Below, one piece after another: positions 32,762 to 42,969 of a stretch of 64,000 bases of DNA. This DNA is from Nereocystis luetkeana. Its lineage: Eukaryota; Sar; Phaeophyceae; Laminariales; Laminariaceae. The stretch lies in contig JARUPZ010000011.1 of the NCBI GenBank assembly GCA_031213475.1, forward strand, positions 5,196,513-5,260,512. Reading direction: 5' to 3'. The translations under genes were made by a program, and so were the position numbers. A model generated the notes under the pieces. That model was not told the DNA's origin and ran no database searches. It worked only from the letters and a program-made list of their open reading frames with translations. Positions within the stretch are counted from its first letter, which is position 1. Each line of letters begins with the position of its first letter.

Positions 32762-33390
32762 CAAGTCGGTCGCTCCTCCGTCGGCTGCTGACATCGGTCC
32801 CGTTTTTTGTCGTCCAAATGTTGGTCAACGGAATTGTACCCCTTCGAACCCGCACTCTTGGCGCGGGATGACGGATTGGAGTCGGATTCGAGCATGGCAC
32901 CGGCAAGCAGCGACGAAGTGCCGTTTTTATCGCTCAGGGGGGCGGATGATTCGGTGCTGACTGACACGGGGGCCGATGGAGGAGTAACCTTCGTGACTAA
33001 AGCTGCTGATGTGTGGCGACGGTCCTCGGGCACAGTTTCTACAACGGCGGACGCTGGTGCTGCCGCCTCTGCCGCTCCTGCTGCCGCTTCTGCCCCCGCG
33101 GCGGACAGCATTCGAAACGCTCGTCGAGCAACAATCCCGCGCGCCAAGGCCTGTACAAGAACAGCACCAGCTGTGCGCGTTCTTGCTGCGGCGACCTCTG
33201 CAGGAATGCTGTCTTCTCGAGGGCAACGCTCTGCTCTGGCGCCGTGGTGATGGAGGTCTTCGAGGGCGATGGTCTCTTCGATTTCCTCTGCAGAGTCGCC
33301 CATGGCGGCAGCGTCGGTGCGTGACTTCGCGATGGCGTCGTCAGACACGGTCGTCACGAAAGCTAAGACTGCAGCCGCAGCCGAGAGAGC
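32762..33390 (-). CDS. IQ-motif exon, block 1
   Basis: This exon runs from the acceptor TGTATGTCAG|GCTCTC to a donor CGACTTG|GTAACT placed at the end of the open frame. It reads ALSAAAAVLAFVTTVSDDAI and then an acidic stretch (DSAEEIEETIALEDLHHHG). One IQ motif follows, LVQALARGIVARRAFR, of the form [IL]QxxxRGxxxR, known to bind calmodulin or myosin light chains. The rest is Ala/Ser-rich with SVSTESSAPLSDKNG and SNPSSRAKSAGSKGYNSVD. Blocks 2 and 3 share parts of it, including the identical start of the exon in block 3. The parent protein (myosin-like, ASPM-like or other) cannot be told. Confidence 0.5.
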
Positions 33391-33869
33391 CTGACATACA
33401 CAGGTTTGGCGATGGCGACGGGGGCGCGAGGTCTAACGAGCTCAATGTCGAATATAATAGCGGCAGGAGAGCAATTTTCGAACAATCCGACCGCTGTGCG
33501 GCATCGCGAGGAGAGTGTTTACGGTAGCATCCAATCCAAAGAGCGTGCCCCCCACAGTCCGATACGGTGGTGTCCCCGTGTATAAATGAGAGACGCGTGT
33601 CAAGTTCGTGTATAGCACTTGTGTGTTCGTAGTCTGCCCTCTTCTAAGGCGAGGATATTCGTACCATGTGTGTACAGTGGTGTGGCGGTTTTTCTGTGAA
33701 AAACATTTCCCAAATTTTAGCGCGCTGCAGGCATGTTCTTCACCTTTCCCGCCTCGCGCGGGTCGATCGCCCCAGCGTGGAATTGGAGAAGAAGAGCATC
33801 GTCAGGCCCGATGCCCGTGGTTGAGTGGAGAAGTTGAAGGAGCTGCTTCAACTTCTGGTTGCGCTTCAC

Positions 33870-34350
33870 CGCCTAGCGTTGAAGGGTCTGCATCTTAGCA
33901 TTTTGTGTCCCCTTCGCCACCGTTTTCCCGCTCTCACCCATGAACCGGCTACCTCTCTCCCTCTTCGCATTCGCGAACGCTGCGATCTTGACCGCCCGCT
34001 CTCGTTCCTCATGTGCGGCAACGGCGTTACCGAGAGCGGCCCGTAATCGAAGAGGGTGGGGGAGCGCCGTCTGCTGGCAGACTCGCTTCCACAGTCGACA
34101 CAAACAGCATAAGGACGAACCCCACCTGCCGCACCACGCCCACGGGCGTACGCATGAGAGCGTTGAGAAGCATCCGTAGTTGACTTGAAGACAGCAGTGG
34201 TCGGGTCGGGGACACGGCCCTGACCCCAGCGCTTGGTCCTTGCGTACGTGCTTCTTGCGGCGCCTGTGCTCGCTGGTGTGGTGGAGACCACGCTATAAAA
34301 TCACGAAGGAATATTGGAACAAAAGCATGGGTGCCGACGGAGATGAGCAC
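33870..34350 (-). pseudogene. Coding-like block related to the arms of the 38-40 kb palindrome
   Basis: One frame reads LLSSSQLRMLLNALMR, TPVGVVRQVGFVLMLF. A second frame continues AAHEERERAVKIAAFANAKR. The palindrome arms encode LLSSRVRMLLQALIRVPVSV, VQQVGFIFVLF and VVTEKERE in the same order. The frame changes between the two halves here, and no convincing intron explains it, so this copy is probably broken. It lies just upstream of IQ block 1, and the arms lie upstream of IQ block 3. The block may therefore have been a 5' exon of the same gene family. Confidence 0.4.
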
Positions 34351-35016
34351 GGATTGGAAGCTGAGGAACGGAGCGAAATATAAGGCAGGAGCTTCTGGGT
34401 TTAAACAAATATGACGAGCACCAGAAGTCGCTTGTCATAGCTCATATTGGCGTGCAAATTACTTGCGAAATTTAGTTGACGAAGGCATGGTTTGGCCTGA
34501 ATGGTTGCCTTTTCCCGTATCGGTGTACGGCTAGAATCGAAACACAATGCACCAAAACATCACATGCAACGCGTGACTTTTATGTTGAGCAGGGAGCCGC
34601 GGACACCATGACGGCTCTAAGACGACATCAATCTTGTGCATCAATATCACGTACGAGGTATTCTCGACCAGTACCGGGCATTGAGGCTATGCAGCAACAT
34701 ATGTACACCTCGTCGTTACATGTAAACGTTTCAGAACTTACCGTTGTAAAACGAAACGACGAAAGAAGGACAACAAAAAATGCAGCAGTGATACTTGGGT
34801 CGTTTGAGTCGTCGAACGCCCTCTTTTAGTGTTTACTAAAACAAGACTCCACGAATATACCAAGGGTAGAACGAGACACGAAGGTGTTGACTAACGCGAG
34901 GTGCCGCTTGCACCGTTTCGGCGACGCCAGAAGTCGAAGTCCGCCGTCGTACCACAGCCGATGGCGCCTCCATCCCCAATCCGTACAGTCAGTGCGATTA
35001 TAGTTTTTATAGCTCT

Positions 35017-35478
35017 TCAGCGTTCAACGAGCCAATCGGAGAGAAGCCGTTTAAAACCATGGCGATTACACTGCACACCTTGTTGTACCTTCCTCGCTGA
35101 AGTCACCACGACGGCATGCTGGATGACAGAAAATTGACCACCGACGTTCGCGTGTCTCTGTACGGATATTGCCGACGAGGCTACGTCTGTCGGCAAGGTG
35201 GTGCTGGACTTCTGAGGGAGGAGCACCACCCGTTGCTCTGTTGCAGAGGTGGGGCCGTCCAGTCGAATGTTTCCATGCCCGGTGCCGTGACCAGTTTCTC
35301 GCCTATCTTCGGAACGGTGGTCAACATAATTGCACTCCTCTGAGCCCTCGCGTGAAGCGCGTGTTGTCAAAGTAGAGTCGGATTTCAGGAGTGCACCGGT
35401 TAGCGGAGTCGATGCGCGTTTGTTTTCGCTTAGGCATGATGCAGTGGTGACGGACACGGGGGTCGGCGAAGGTTCCAT
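35017..35478 (-). pseudogene. IQ-gene block 2, degraded copy
   Basis: The open frame shares the second half of block 1: SPTPVSVTTASCLSENKR, TGALLKSDSTLTTRASREGS and CNYVDHRSEDRR against PSAPVSVSTESSAPLSDKNG, SSRAKSAGSKGYNSVD. No IQ motif or equivalent acceptor is found upstream (35480-35640), so only part of the exon survives. Confidence 0.45.
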
Positions 35479-36278
35479 CTGAGTAGCCCAAGCTCTGGGT
35501 GTGTCGCGATACCCGCTCTTGCTGCTGCTACGGCTGCTGCTCTTGGTGCCGGCGCCAGTTCCGGAAGCGAGGGAGCTAGACCTGTTTTGTCGTTTCGTGG
35601 GGTCATGCAGGGTGGATTAACGATACAATTTGCAACGGTGTAGACGTGAGCGCTGACAACGTGGCACCCTCGGAAGGACGGTGCAAGGCTGAGAGCTCGA
35701 CACCGACGGCACTTGATAGTAACCTACATAGTCCAGGCGGCACGTTTAACCGGAAAACGTGATAGCCGGCGGCGATTGAGGGAGGCGTGGCAGCGGCTGG
35801 GGGAGCGAGTTGTACAACAAAAACGGGAATCCTATCATATATATCGCACAGTTTGAGAACACCAACCTCGTGAATTGGAATATTAATTGTGAATCAGTAC
35901 TTTAGGGAGTTGACGGACACGAACATCTACCTACCTCAGTGCCACCGACGAAGGCGGTGATTCCACGGCAGCAACGGGAGCAAGGGTTGAGAGTTTGGAG
36001 TGATGGAAACGAAAATAGGTCGACATTTAGGGAGTAGTGGTAGCGGCGGGGGTTTGTTGCAAGCCGATCTCGGAACCGAATCCCGGCTAAAGTTGATGCC
36101 CATCACGCCTGACGTACGGCTTGGCTCAAAGCCGGGCTCACATGTCAGAGCGTAAGTTGCGCCGACCGCTTGGAGTGGATGAAACGAGCACCCATCTGAG
36201 TCGGATATGTCACAAATACGCAGCTCCGAGAAACAGTCATCGACACGATTGCTCGGAACAAAAATATGGCGTACTTAC

Positions 36279-36879
36279 CGCTGTCTCGCTGCACCGTTGG
36301 TGCTGGAAATAAAAGAAGAGTCCTTGCTATCATCTCCGCCACGTTTTCCCCAGGTTCGTAAACGCTCTGCCTTCGACACCTCTTCTGCCGCCACTAGCCA
36401 TGACTCATCCTGCGCCTCAAGACACTTCATCTTGGTAGAGGTTGGTTCTGTGTTTGCAATTTCGGGCACCGAAGGACATCGATCGGCATTCGATGACCGG
36501 ACCATTCCACCGCGTTCGATCTGCTGGGAGCGCCGACGAATCAGCGACCGGAGAACCAGCTCCGCCTCGCGGAAGACGTGGCAACGAGCCGCTAGGCTAG
36601 CGTTCTTCACCACCTTAGTCCATCGCCGCAGAACAAGCGCGGCGGCCGCGCGGTACGCGCGGCTGTAGACCGACATGCTGACGCTGAACTTGCACATTTG
36701 ACGAAAGCGAAATTCCACGCACAGCGTGGCGAGCTGTAGGGCATGCGCTCCTCGCGCTAGGGCAATCAGCCGGATGCGCGCCAAGGACCTGACCACGATG
36801 GTTGATCTCATCCACCGGCAGAAGGAGGGGCAAACATACGTCAGGGGAAAACGTATCTTCGCTAGTGGTGGAAGAGCGA
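36279..36879 (-). CDS. Arg/Ala-rich helical exon, probably of IQ-gene block 3
   Basis: The donor is strong (GACAGCG|GTAAGTACG) and the acceptor plausible (CCCCCAATACGCAG). The frame reads MRSTIVVRSLARIRLIALAR, LCVEFRFRQMCKFSVSM, YRAAAALVLRRWTKVVKN and AELVLRSLIRRRSQQIERGG, then a Ser/Glu-rich end. It looks like long basic helices, as in IQ-repeat proteins, but no canonical IQ core is visible. It lies about 400 bp downstream of the IQ exon at 37249-37726, in the same direction. Confidence 0.5.
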
Positions 36880-37248
36880 CTGCGTATTGGGGGCAAAGCA
36901 TGTACGGCACGGGGTTCCCACGAGATTGAGTAGGTATCGATGCTGTGGTGTGATGGTTTCTCTGGTGTGGGTAGATTATGGTGCAAGTGTCAAAACTGTA
37001 TTTAGTCTGAAAACCTTGCACAGGTGGAAGAAATCCTCCTGACCTTTCCACAGGAAAGAACGTCGGTACTCGACTTGCTTTAGGTCTGGACGAGACATAG
37101 TATCGTTAGCCATTGTGGATAATCTACAGCAGCTCAACATTAAATTTCGTATCTCACGCCGTTCGCCAAACTGCTTGTGTGAGTTTCTCGAGAATATCAC
37201 GTCAATACCGATAGGAAAAAGTATAAGGAAACGATCGTCGCCAGCCAC

Positions 37249-37726
37249 CTCTGCATGGTAACGGCCGCGATCGTCTTGCGGAACAGCGCTTCCCTCGACA
37301 TCACCCCACGCCACAAGGCTTGCATTACAACGGCCGCAGCGGGCTTCACGCGAACAGCGACAGGGGCAGTGAGACGACAGGAGATTTCACGCGTGGTCCT
37401 CATTCCCCTCACGCAGCCTTGCATCAAGGTAGCAGCAGCACTGATCGCGCGTATTTTGCGCCGAGAAAAGAACCCTCGTACCAAGGCCTGCACACGAATG
37501 ACAGCTGCGCGAGTTTCTCGTGCGGCGGCGTCCGCACGGCGTTTCCCTTCCGTCGACGATGGTTCGCGCCCGCACTGTGGGGACGTGGGCATATTTGAAG
37601 ACCGTTCGCCCCCTCCCTTTCCACTCCGGAATCGTTGGAAACAGAAACCTCAGCGCGTTCCTTTGCAAGAGCTTCGCCAGACTCCAACGTTATGCGCTGT
37701 AGGGCGGCAGCCGCAGCCGATCGAGC
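37249..37726 (-). CDS. IQ-motif exon, block 3, with three IQ motifs
   Basis: The acceptor GTGAACGTCAG|GCTCGATC and the start ARSAAAAALQRITLESGEAL match block 1. Three IQ motifs follow: RVQALVRGFFSRRKIR, LMQGCVRGMRTTREI and VMQALWRGVMSREALFR, with a partial fourth (AAVTMQRWLA). A change of frame lies between AEVSVSNDSG and the first IQ (around 37590-37620). It is either a tiny intron (CCCCACAG acceptor at hand) or a frameshift. The 3' end is a candidate donor (CAGAG|GTGGCT). IQ motifs bind calmodulin; the gene's job is unknown. Confidence 0.5.
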
Positions 37727-38544
37727 CTGACGTTCACAGAGGGGAGACGGGGGTAAGAGGCCCATCGCGCTCACGGCCGGGGCTTTGGTGGCAGAAATTG
37801 AATGGGCGTGCTGAGGGGCACCGCGAGTATTTTGCCACACGTTTTATAAGTTTCTTTACGACTTGTAGCTACTCAAATGCACTACCTGAAATGCCATATC
37901 AGCCGGGTATCAGGTGCTTCAGCAATGCGGTGAACCGTAGACAGACGGACAGGATCCGAAGGTTTTTGCAGTTTCGAATTCATATTTCGCACGTTTTAAG
38001 GGCGTGGTTGTTGACAACAGGCATTTATTTACAGCGTTGACTAGTTTTGTTTTACGTTATTACATTACCTCATCGCCACAGTTGAGCCCGTGGGCAGAAG
38101 ACGGGCCGAAACATTCTAGAAGGAACAAAAACAACTAATGTACACCCTGTACGTAGAACAAGCCCAGAACAAAAGAAACAAGACATATAACAATAGCAGC
38201 GCGAACACTCTTTGCTGCAACGATAAATGGGTCCGAGTCGAAAACGATGTGGAATTCATCACAGCTGACATTTTACAGAAAACAATGAGAGGTGAAACGT
38301 AAGCACGGAGAATAGAAAGCACACCACTTCGTCCGGAAATGTCTAGATCGTTTGGATGTTAACGTGAACAATCAAACAATCCTTGGCGTATGGTGTCAGA
38401 TTGGTGCTTCCCAGTGCTTTCAACACTGATGCCTGACCATGAAAATTGCCGCCCTATAGTATTTTGACCTTTTTCGTACCAGGTATATACGTACAGTAGT
38501 CTCAGACAGTGTTGACCCTTTTTCTGAGCTCCCTTTTCTGACTT

Positions 38545-39020
38545 GTGTCCGCGCTCACTTCCACCCCCGTCGGCACCGATCGTGCTGCCGCTTTTTGGTT
38601 TTCCTTCGTGGGGGTTGTTCATAGCGGGGTGAATACGCCAGACGAGCAACCGGGAAGGCCACGAAAAATGAGTGAGAAAGAAGCGCCAGGCGACGCCATC
38701 AGGACCGTACCTTCCATCCGCCAACTGTCGTCATCACAAGTACGGGTGCTGAAGAAGGCCTTCATCCGCGCGTCTGTGGGTGTGGTACAGTAAAGGATAC
38801 ATTATTGCGCTGCTTTGTGGAAGGCATCAAAGCAAGTCTGCACCAATGCCGGCGCTCCCTCCTCCGTCGCTTCGATCGCGGGTCGCGATGCTGCTATGGC
38901 CACCCATGGTAGCGCCGTTGTCACGGAGAAGGAACGGGAACAAGCGGACAAGATTGCAACGGCAGTGTCACTCTTCGTCCATTGAATGGCACCGCCCTGT
39001 CCTGTGGCACCACGCAGAGT
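38545..39020 (+). pseudogene. Left-arm coding-like block of the palindrome
   Basis: The plus-strand frame reads EAPGDAIRTVPSIRQL, SSSQVRVLKKAFIRASVGVV, then after a break GAPSSVASIAGRDAA and VVTEKEREQADKIATAVS. It is the inverted partner of 39607-39945. It carries at least one stop and one frame change, so it is probably not expressed. Confidence 0.45.
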
Positions 39021-39606
39021 CGTTGTCTCCACTCACATTGCCCGCCTCGCGTGGCACGATGCCATTTAACATGATACTACATGAACAGCGTTTCGTCAAT
39101 CTCGATCTGCGGGGTTGTCTGCGGCGGTCGCATGAGAGGTTGCACCCTCCGGTGGCGTTGCACCGCCCAGAATCGAAGCGTCCTCACCTTGCCCTTTGGT
39201 ACGCCCTCTGTCATCGCGTCCTTTCCTTCTCCCCCGTCTCCCATAAGACGTTTCCCCATCGCCCGCCTTGCCTCCGCGAAGGCAAGGCGGGCGATAGGGA
39301 AACACCTTGTGGGGGAGGGGGGAGAAGGAGATAAAACGATGGAAAACGGTGTACCAAAGGGCAAGGTGGAGACCCTACGATCCTGGGCGGTTCAACGCAA
39401 CCGGAGGGCGCGACGGTTCTTGCGACTGCTGTAGGTACCCCGCAGATCGGGATTGACGAAGCGCTGCTCGCACAGTACCACGCTGGATCGGATCGTACCA
39501 CGCGAGGCGGGCAAGGTGAGTGGATATTATTAGTGCACTGTGTTACAGGACAAGGTGATGTCATTCAGTAGACGAGGGGTAACAGTGCCGTCGCAATCTT
39601 GCCCGC

Positions 39607-39945
39607 TTATTTTCGTTCCTTCTCCGTGACAACAGAGCTATCGTGGGCGGCCGTGGCAGCAGCGCGACCCGCGATCGAAGCGCTGGAGGAGGGAGCGCCG
39701 CCAGTGGTGGGAAACATCGCTTCTATCACAGCCCGAAACAGCACAAAAATGAATCCTACCTGCTGTACCACGCTGACAGGCACGCGGATGAGCGCCTGCA
39801 GCAGCATCCGCACCCGTGATGAGAGCAGCTGGTGGATGGAAGGCACGGTCCTGATACCGTCGCCTGGCGCTTCTATCTTAGCCATGTTTCGCGGACATTC
39901 CCGGTTGCTTGTGTGGTATATACACCACGCTATGGATAGGAACAA
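39607..39945 (-). pseudogene. Right-arm coding-like block of the palindrome
   Basis: An open frame of 112 codons reads EAPGDGIRTVPSIHQLLS, RVRMLLQALIRVPVSVVQQ, VGFIFVLFRAVIEAMFP, then SSSASIAGRAAATAAHDSS, VVTEKERK and a stop. It has a hydrophobic stretch (VGFIFVLF). This is the best preserved of three copies (see 33870 and 38545). It could be a real small exon of the IQ gene family, but the stop falls where the other copies continue into ADKIAT. Confidence 0.4.
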
Positions 39946-40328
39946 CCATCACGAAGAAAGACTAAACAGCAACAACGCGATCGGTGTCGACTTGGGTGGA
40001 CGTGAGCACGGATGCAAGTCAGAAAAGGGGGCTCAAGACAAGGGTCAGCTCTCTTCAAGACTACTCTACGTACGTACCAGGGTACTTGGTACGAAGGAGG
40101 TCAAAACTACAACAGGGCGGCATTCGTCATGGTCAGGTATCAGCGTTGAAAGCGCTGGGGAACAACAATCTATCCGCAAATGTAAGGGCCGTTTGGGTAT
40201 TCACGTTTTTATACAAACCGTGTTTGCATTTCCGGACGTACCTGGCACTTGTACTAGTGTGTTTATTTCGTAGGGAGAAGAGAGTTTCGGGTTTGAGGCC
40301 AAACGACGGTTTCTGAACGATGCACGGA

Positions 40329-40392
40329 TGGAGCCGAACCGAACCGAACCGAACCGAACCGAACCGAACCGAACCGAACCGAACCGAACCGA
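40329..40392 (+). repeat. GAACC pentanucleotide microsatellite
   Basis: Twelve or so perfect CCGAA units lie here. The matching open frames (EPNRTEPNRT) are a by-product. Confidence 0.95.
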
Positions 40393-41280
40393 AACTCACA
40401 CTACCGACAGGGGGGTCCTCTTCGCGATTAAATGTCTCCGTGGCGACATAGAAACCCCCACACAATGTCCAAGGTCAACTCTATACGATAGGACTGCGTA
40501 CGCGCAGGACAGCCTTCTAAAGTCGCCGTCCTCCTTGAACAAAAACTGCGCGTCTTCTCTTGTAGCAAGCTGCACGCCAATAGATTTCATACCAGGTATA
40601 ATACAGCAGTAGTATCGTTCTGGATAAAAACGGAAATGACTGCTAAAAGACGCAGGAGTCAGATGGTCGAAGGCCCAGCTTGAAAGACCGTCGCCTATGC
40701 CTTCAGCGTGCCCACTGAGAGGTTGGTTCGAAATAGTTTCCCTCAAGATTGGTTGACGGTGCCCGAGGTTTCACGGTGATCGCGCGGGTCCATATAATCA
40801 ATTACAGCCTCAAGTCTCCATCCGTATAGCCAGCACACGAAAATCTGCAGCTCTCTCGTTTGGATACGAGTAACGTTCCGCGATGCGCCGAGATTTTAGC
40901 CGTTCAATGGTCAAGATAGCGATCATGCTGCGCACCTCTCTGAAAGTATGTAAGTGTTCTCTTGGTGTCGTATGCAGCTGCTGGTAATGATGACGCCAGA
41001 TGCCGGACCCCTACGTTCTCGTAGCAACCGCAAGTTATAATCCTCCACCCTGCATGTGCAGACGATACGACAATACGTGTCACACGGCAAAGAATTGTGA
41101 GGTCGAGATACACGACGACGAGGGATTCGTGAAACCGTCAAAACTAAAGAAACGTAAAGAGGCGTGCTGATTGGTTGCATCCCGCGCGAATTCCCGCCGC
41201 ATTTTGAGGCAGTAGGTCTCGCCGCCTCTTGTCATTTTTCTCATCTGCTGTCTGGTCATTTTTGACAGGGAGAAGCGAGC
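40393..41280. other. Upstream region of aminopeptidase copy B
   Basis: No gene is supported. A TACCAGGTA motif lies at 40590, followed by TACAGCAGTAGTA. The 100 bp before the ATG at 41281 includes TCATTTTTCTCATCTGCTG and TTTTGACAGGGAG, pyrimidine-rich sequence that could be a promoter or 5' UTR. Nothing comparable to the divergent partner of copy A is seen. Confidence 0.4.
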
Positions 41281-42937
41281 ATGGCTCTGATGGGGGCAGC
41301 TGCGGTGCTCTCGGTTCTTTCGCTGGCGACGGGGGTGGCCCACAAGGGCGCGTTTATTGCGGCGCCTTGGGTGCTGCCTGGGGACTCTGGCGGCTACTGC
41401 AGTTGTCGGCCAGGCACAGGTATAATACGTAGTTCGAGTGACATCGATATGCTTTTATAGGTACGAATGTACAACTGCTTCATTGACCTGTGACCGCGCA
41501 CTGCGCACTGCTGTGCTGGGCTGCGTCCGCCGCTGTGCTGTCTGTGCCGTCTACAAGCGGATTTCTCCAAACTGCGAATGCCTCGTCCTCCGTCCCTCTT
41601 CTACCATATTTGTCACTGCTTCCACATACTTCATATCGTAGGTAGGGTCCGCCATCGGGGCGTCCGCTATCGGTCGCAGTCGGCTGCGCGCTGTGCATCG
41701 AGGGGAAAAAAAACATGTAAATACAGCAATACACTATTAATAGCATATCAACCCTTGATCAGGAACGTGGGGTGCGGTTCTCCAACAACGAACAAGCAAG
41801 AGGGTGCTCGACCTGGTCTCATGTCACCATGATGTAATGAGTTCGACCTTCCCAACAAAGCTCGTATCACCCCCGCCCCCTGCAGAGCCAAGCTCGTGCA
41901 TCATATGCAGATTGTTGCGTTGCAAGCGCCGCATTGAAGCCGCCGCTAAGCCGCTTACCGCATCAACATCCTCTCCTCGACATATTTTGTACTTGAACCA
42001 ACACCAGGTATGTATGTACCTCAGCAGAAGGACCGTTTCTTTATTGATATGAACATCAAATGGTCATACATTGCATTTAGGGCCCGAGCGGCATACCGGA
42101 GTTGGTATTCATGCCACAACATGACAAGTTGCTCGCTGTTCAACTTCAACTCGGGTGTTCCGGGTTCCTGGCAGAGTACACGCGGTTACTGACGGGTGTG
42201 TCGTACTCGTACGTACGAAACATGAAAAAATAACAAGAGGGTGTATGTCTGCGAGTTGTCATCGTGGTGCCTTATCCCTTTTAGGACCCCAGTCCCGTTT
42301 TGGGGACAAACTACTTATATTTAGAGTGAATTGTCCCCACAAATGGGAGTGCGGTTCTAAAAGGGTTATGGCAGAGGGGGCGAGTGAAACCGATCGGCTT
42401 TCATGAGGCCCGTCAGATGCACGAGGGAGACACCACAGCAAGACCCACAGTCAACAGTCAACAGTAGTTGCGCCGCCACAATATGGTACATGCGGTGAAA
42501 CCTTGACCGTTTCATGACTGCTGTCCGGTGTTGGGGTCAAGCTTACTTGGATTTTGAGTGGGTTGTCCCCAAAAAAGAATTTTCAGTTTTGAGAGGGTCA
42601 ACACCCTTCAACTGCCATTTTGTATGCACGCTGCTATGGTTGCAGCAGGCGCGACGCGCATCGAGGTCCGTTGAGTACTGCGGGATCCCATCTAGCCGCC
42701 GCACGCCTTCACGCGGCGAAACGCACGTACTTTTATTGTGAGCGATTTTTCGCGCACAAAATACGTTGACCGACAAACGAAACCGTCGATGCGGGCGACA
42801 GGGCGACAAGCACCGATACTGAGGCCGCTATCCCGGACCCGTGACGGTCGCTGGTCGGCGCTGTGGCATCACTCCGTCGTCGCCCCTCTCTCCCCCCCCC
42901 CCCCCCCTCCCCGCCTGTGGGCATGCATGACAGGAGT

Positions 42938-42969
<32 letters not shown>

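Larger units (their letters stand above)
38330..40240. repeat. Imperfect palindrome of about 1.9 kb
   Basis: The two arms meet at a near-zero spacer (TTGCCT-CCGCGA-AGGCAA, centre about 39276). They stay alignable out to CGTCCGGAAATG (left, about 38331) and CATTTCCGGACG (right, about 40227). Paired landmarks include GGTCAGG.ATCAG, AGTCAGAAAAG, CGATCGG/CCGATCG and the coding-like text TVPSI-QL-SS-VR in both arms. The arms have diverged noticeably, so this is an old event, or two paralogues placed head to head. Confidence 0.8.
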
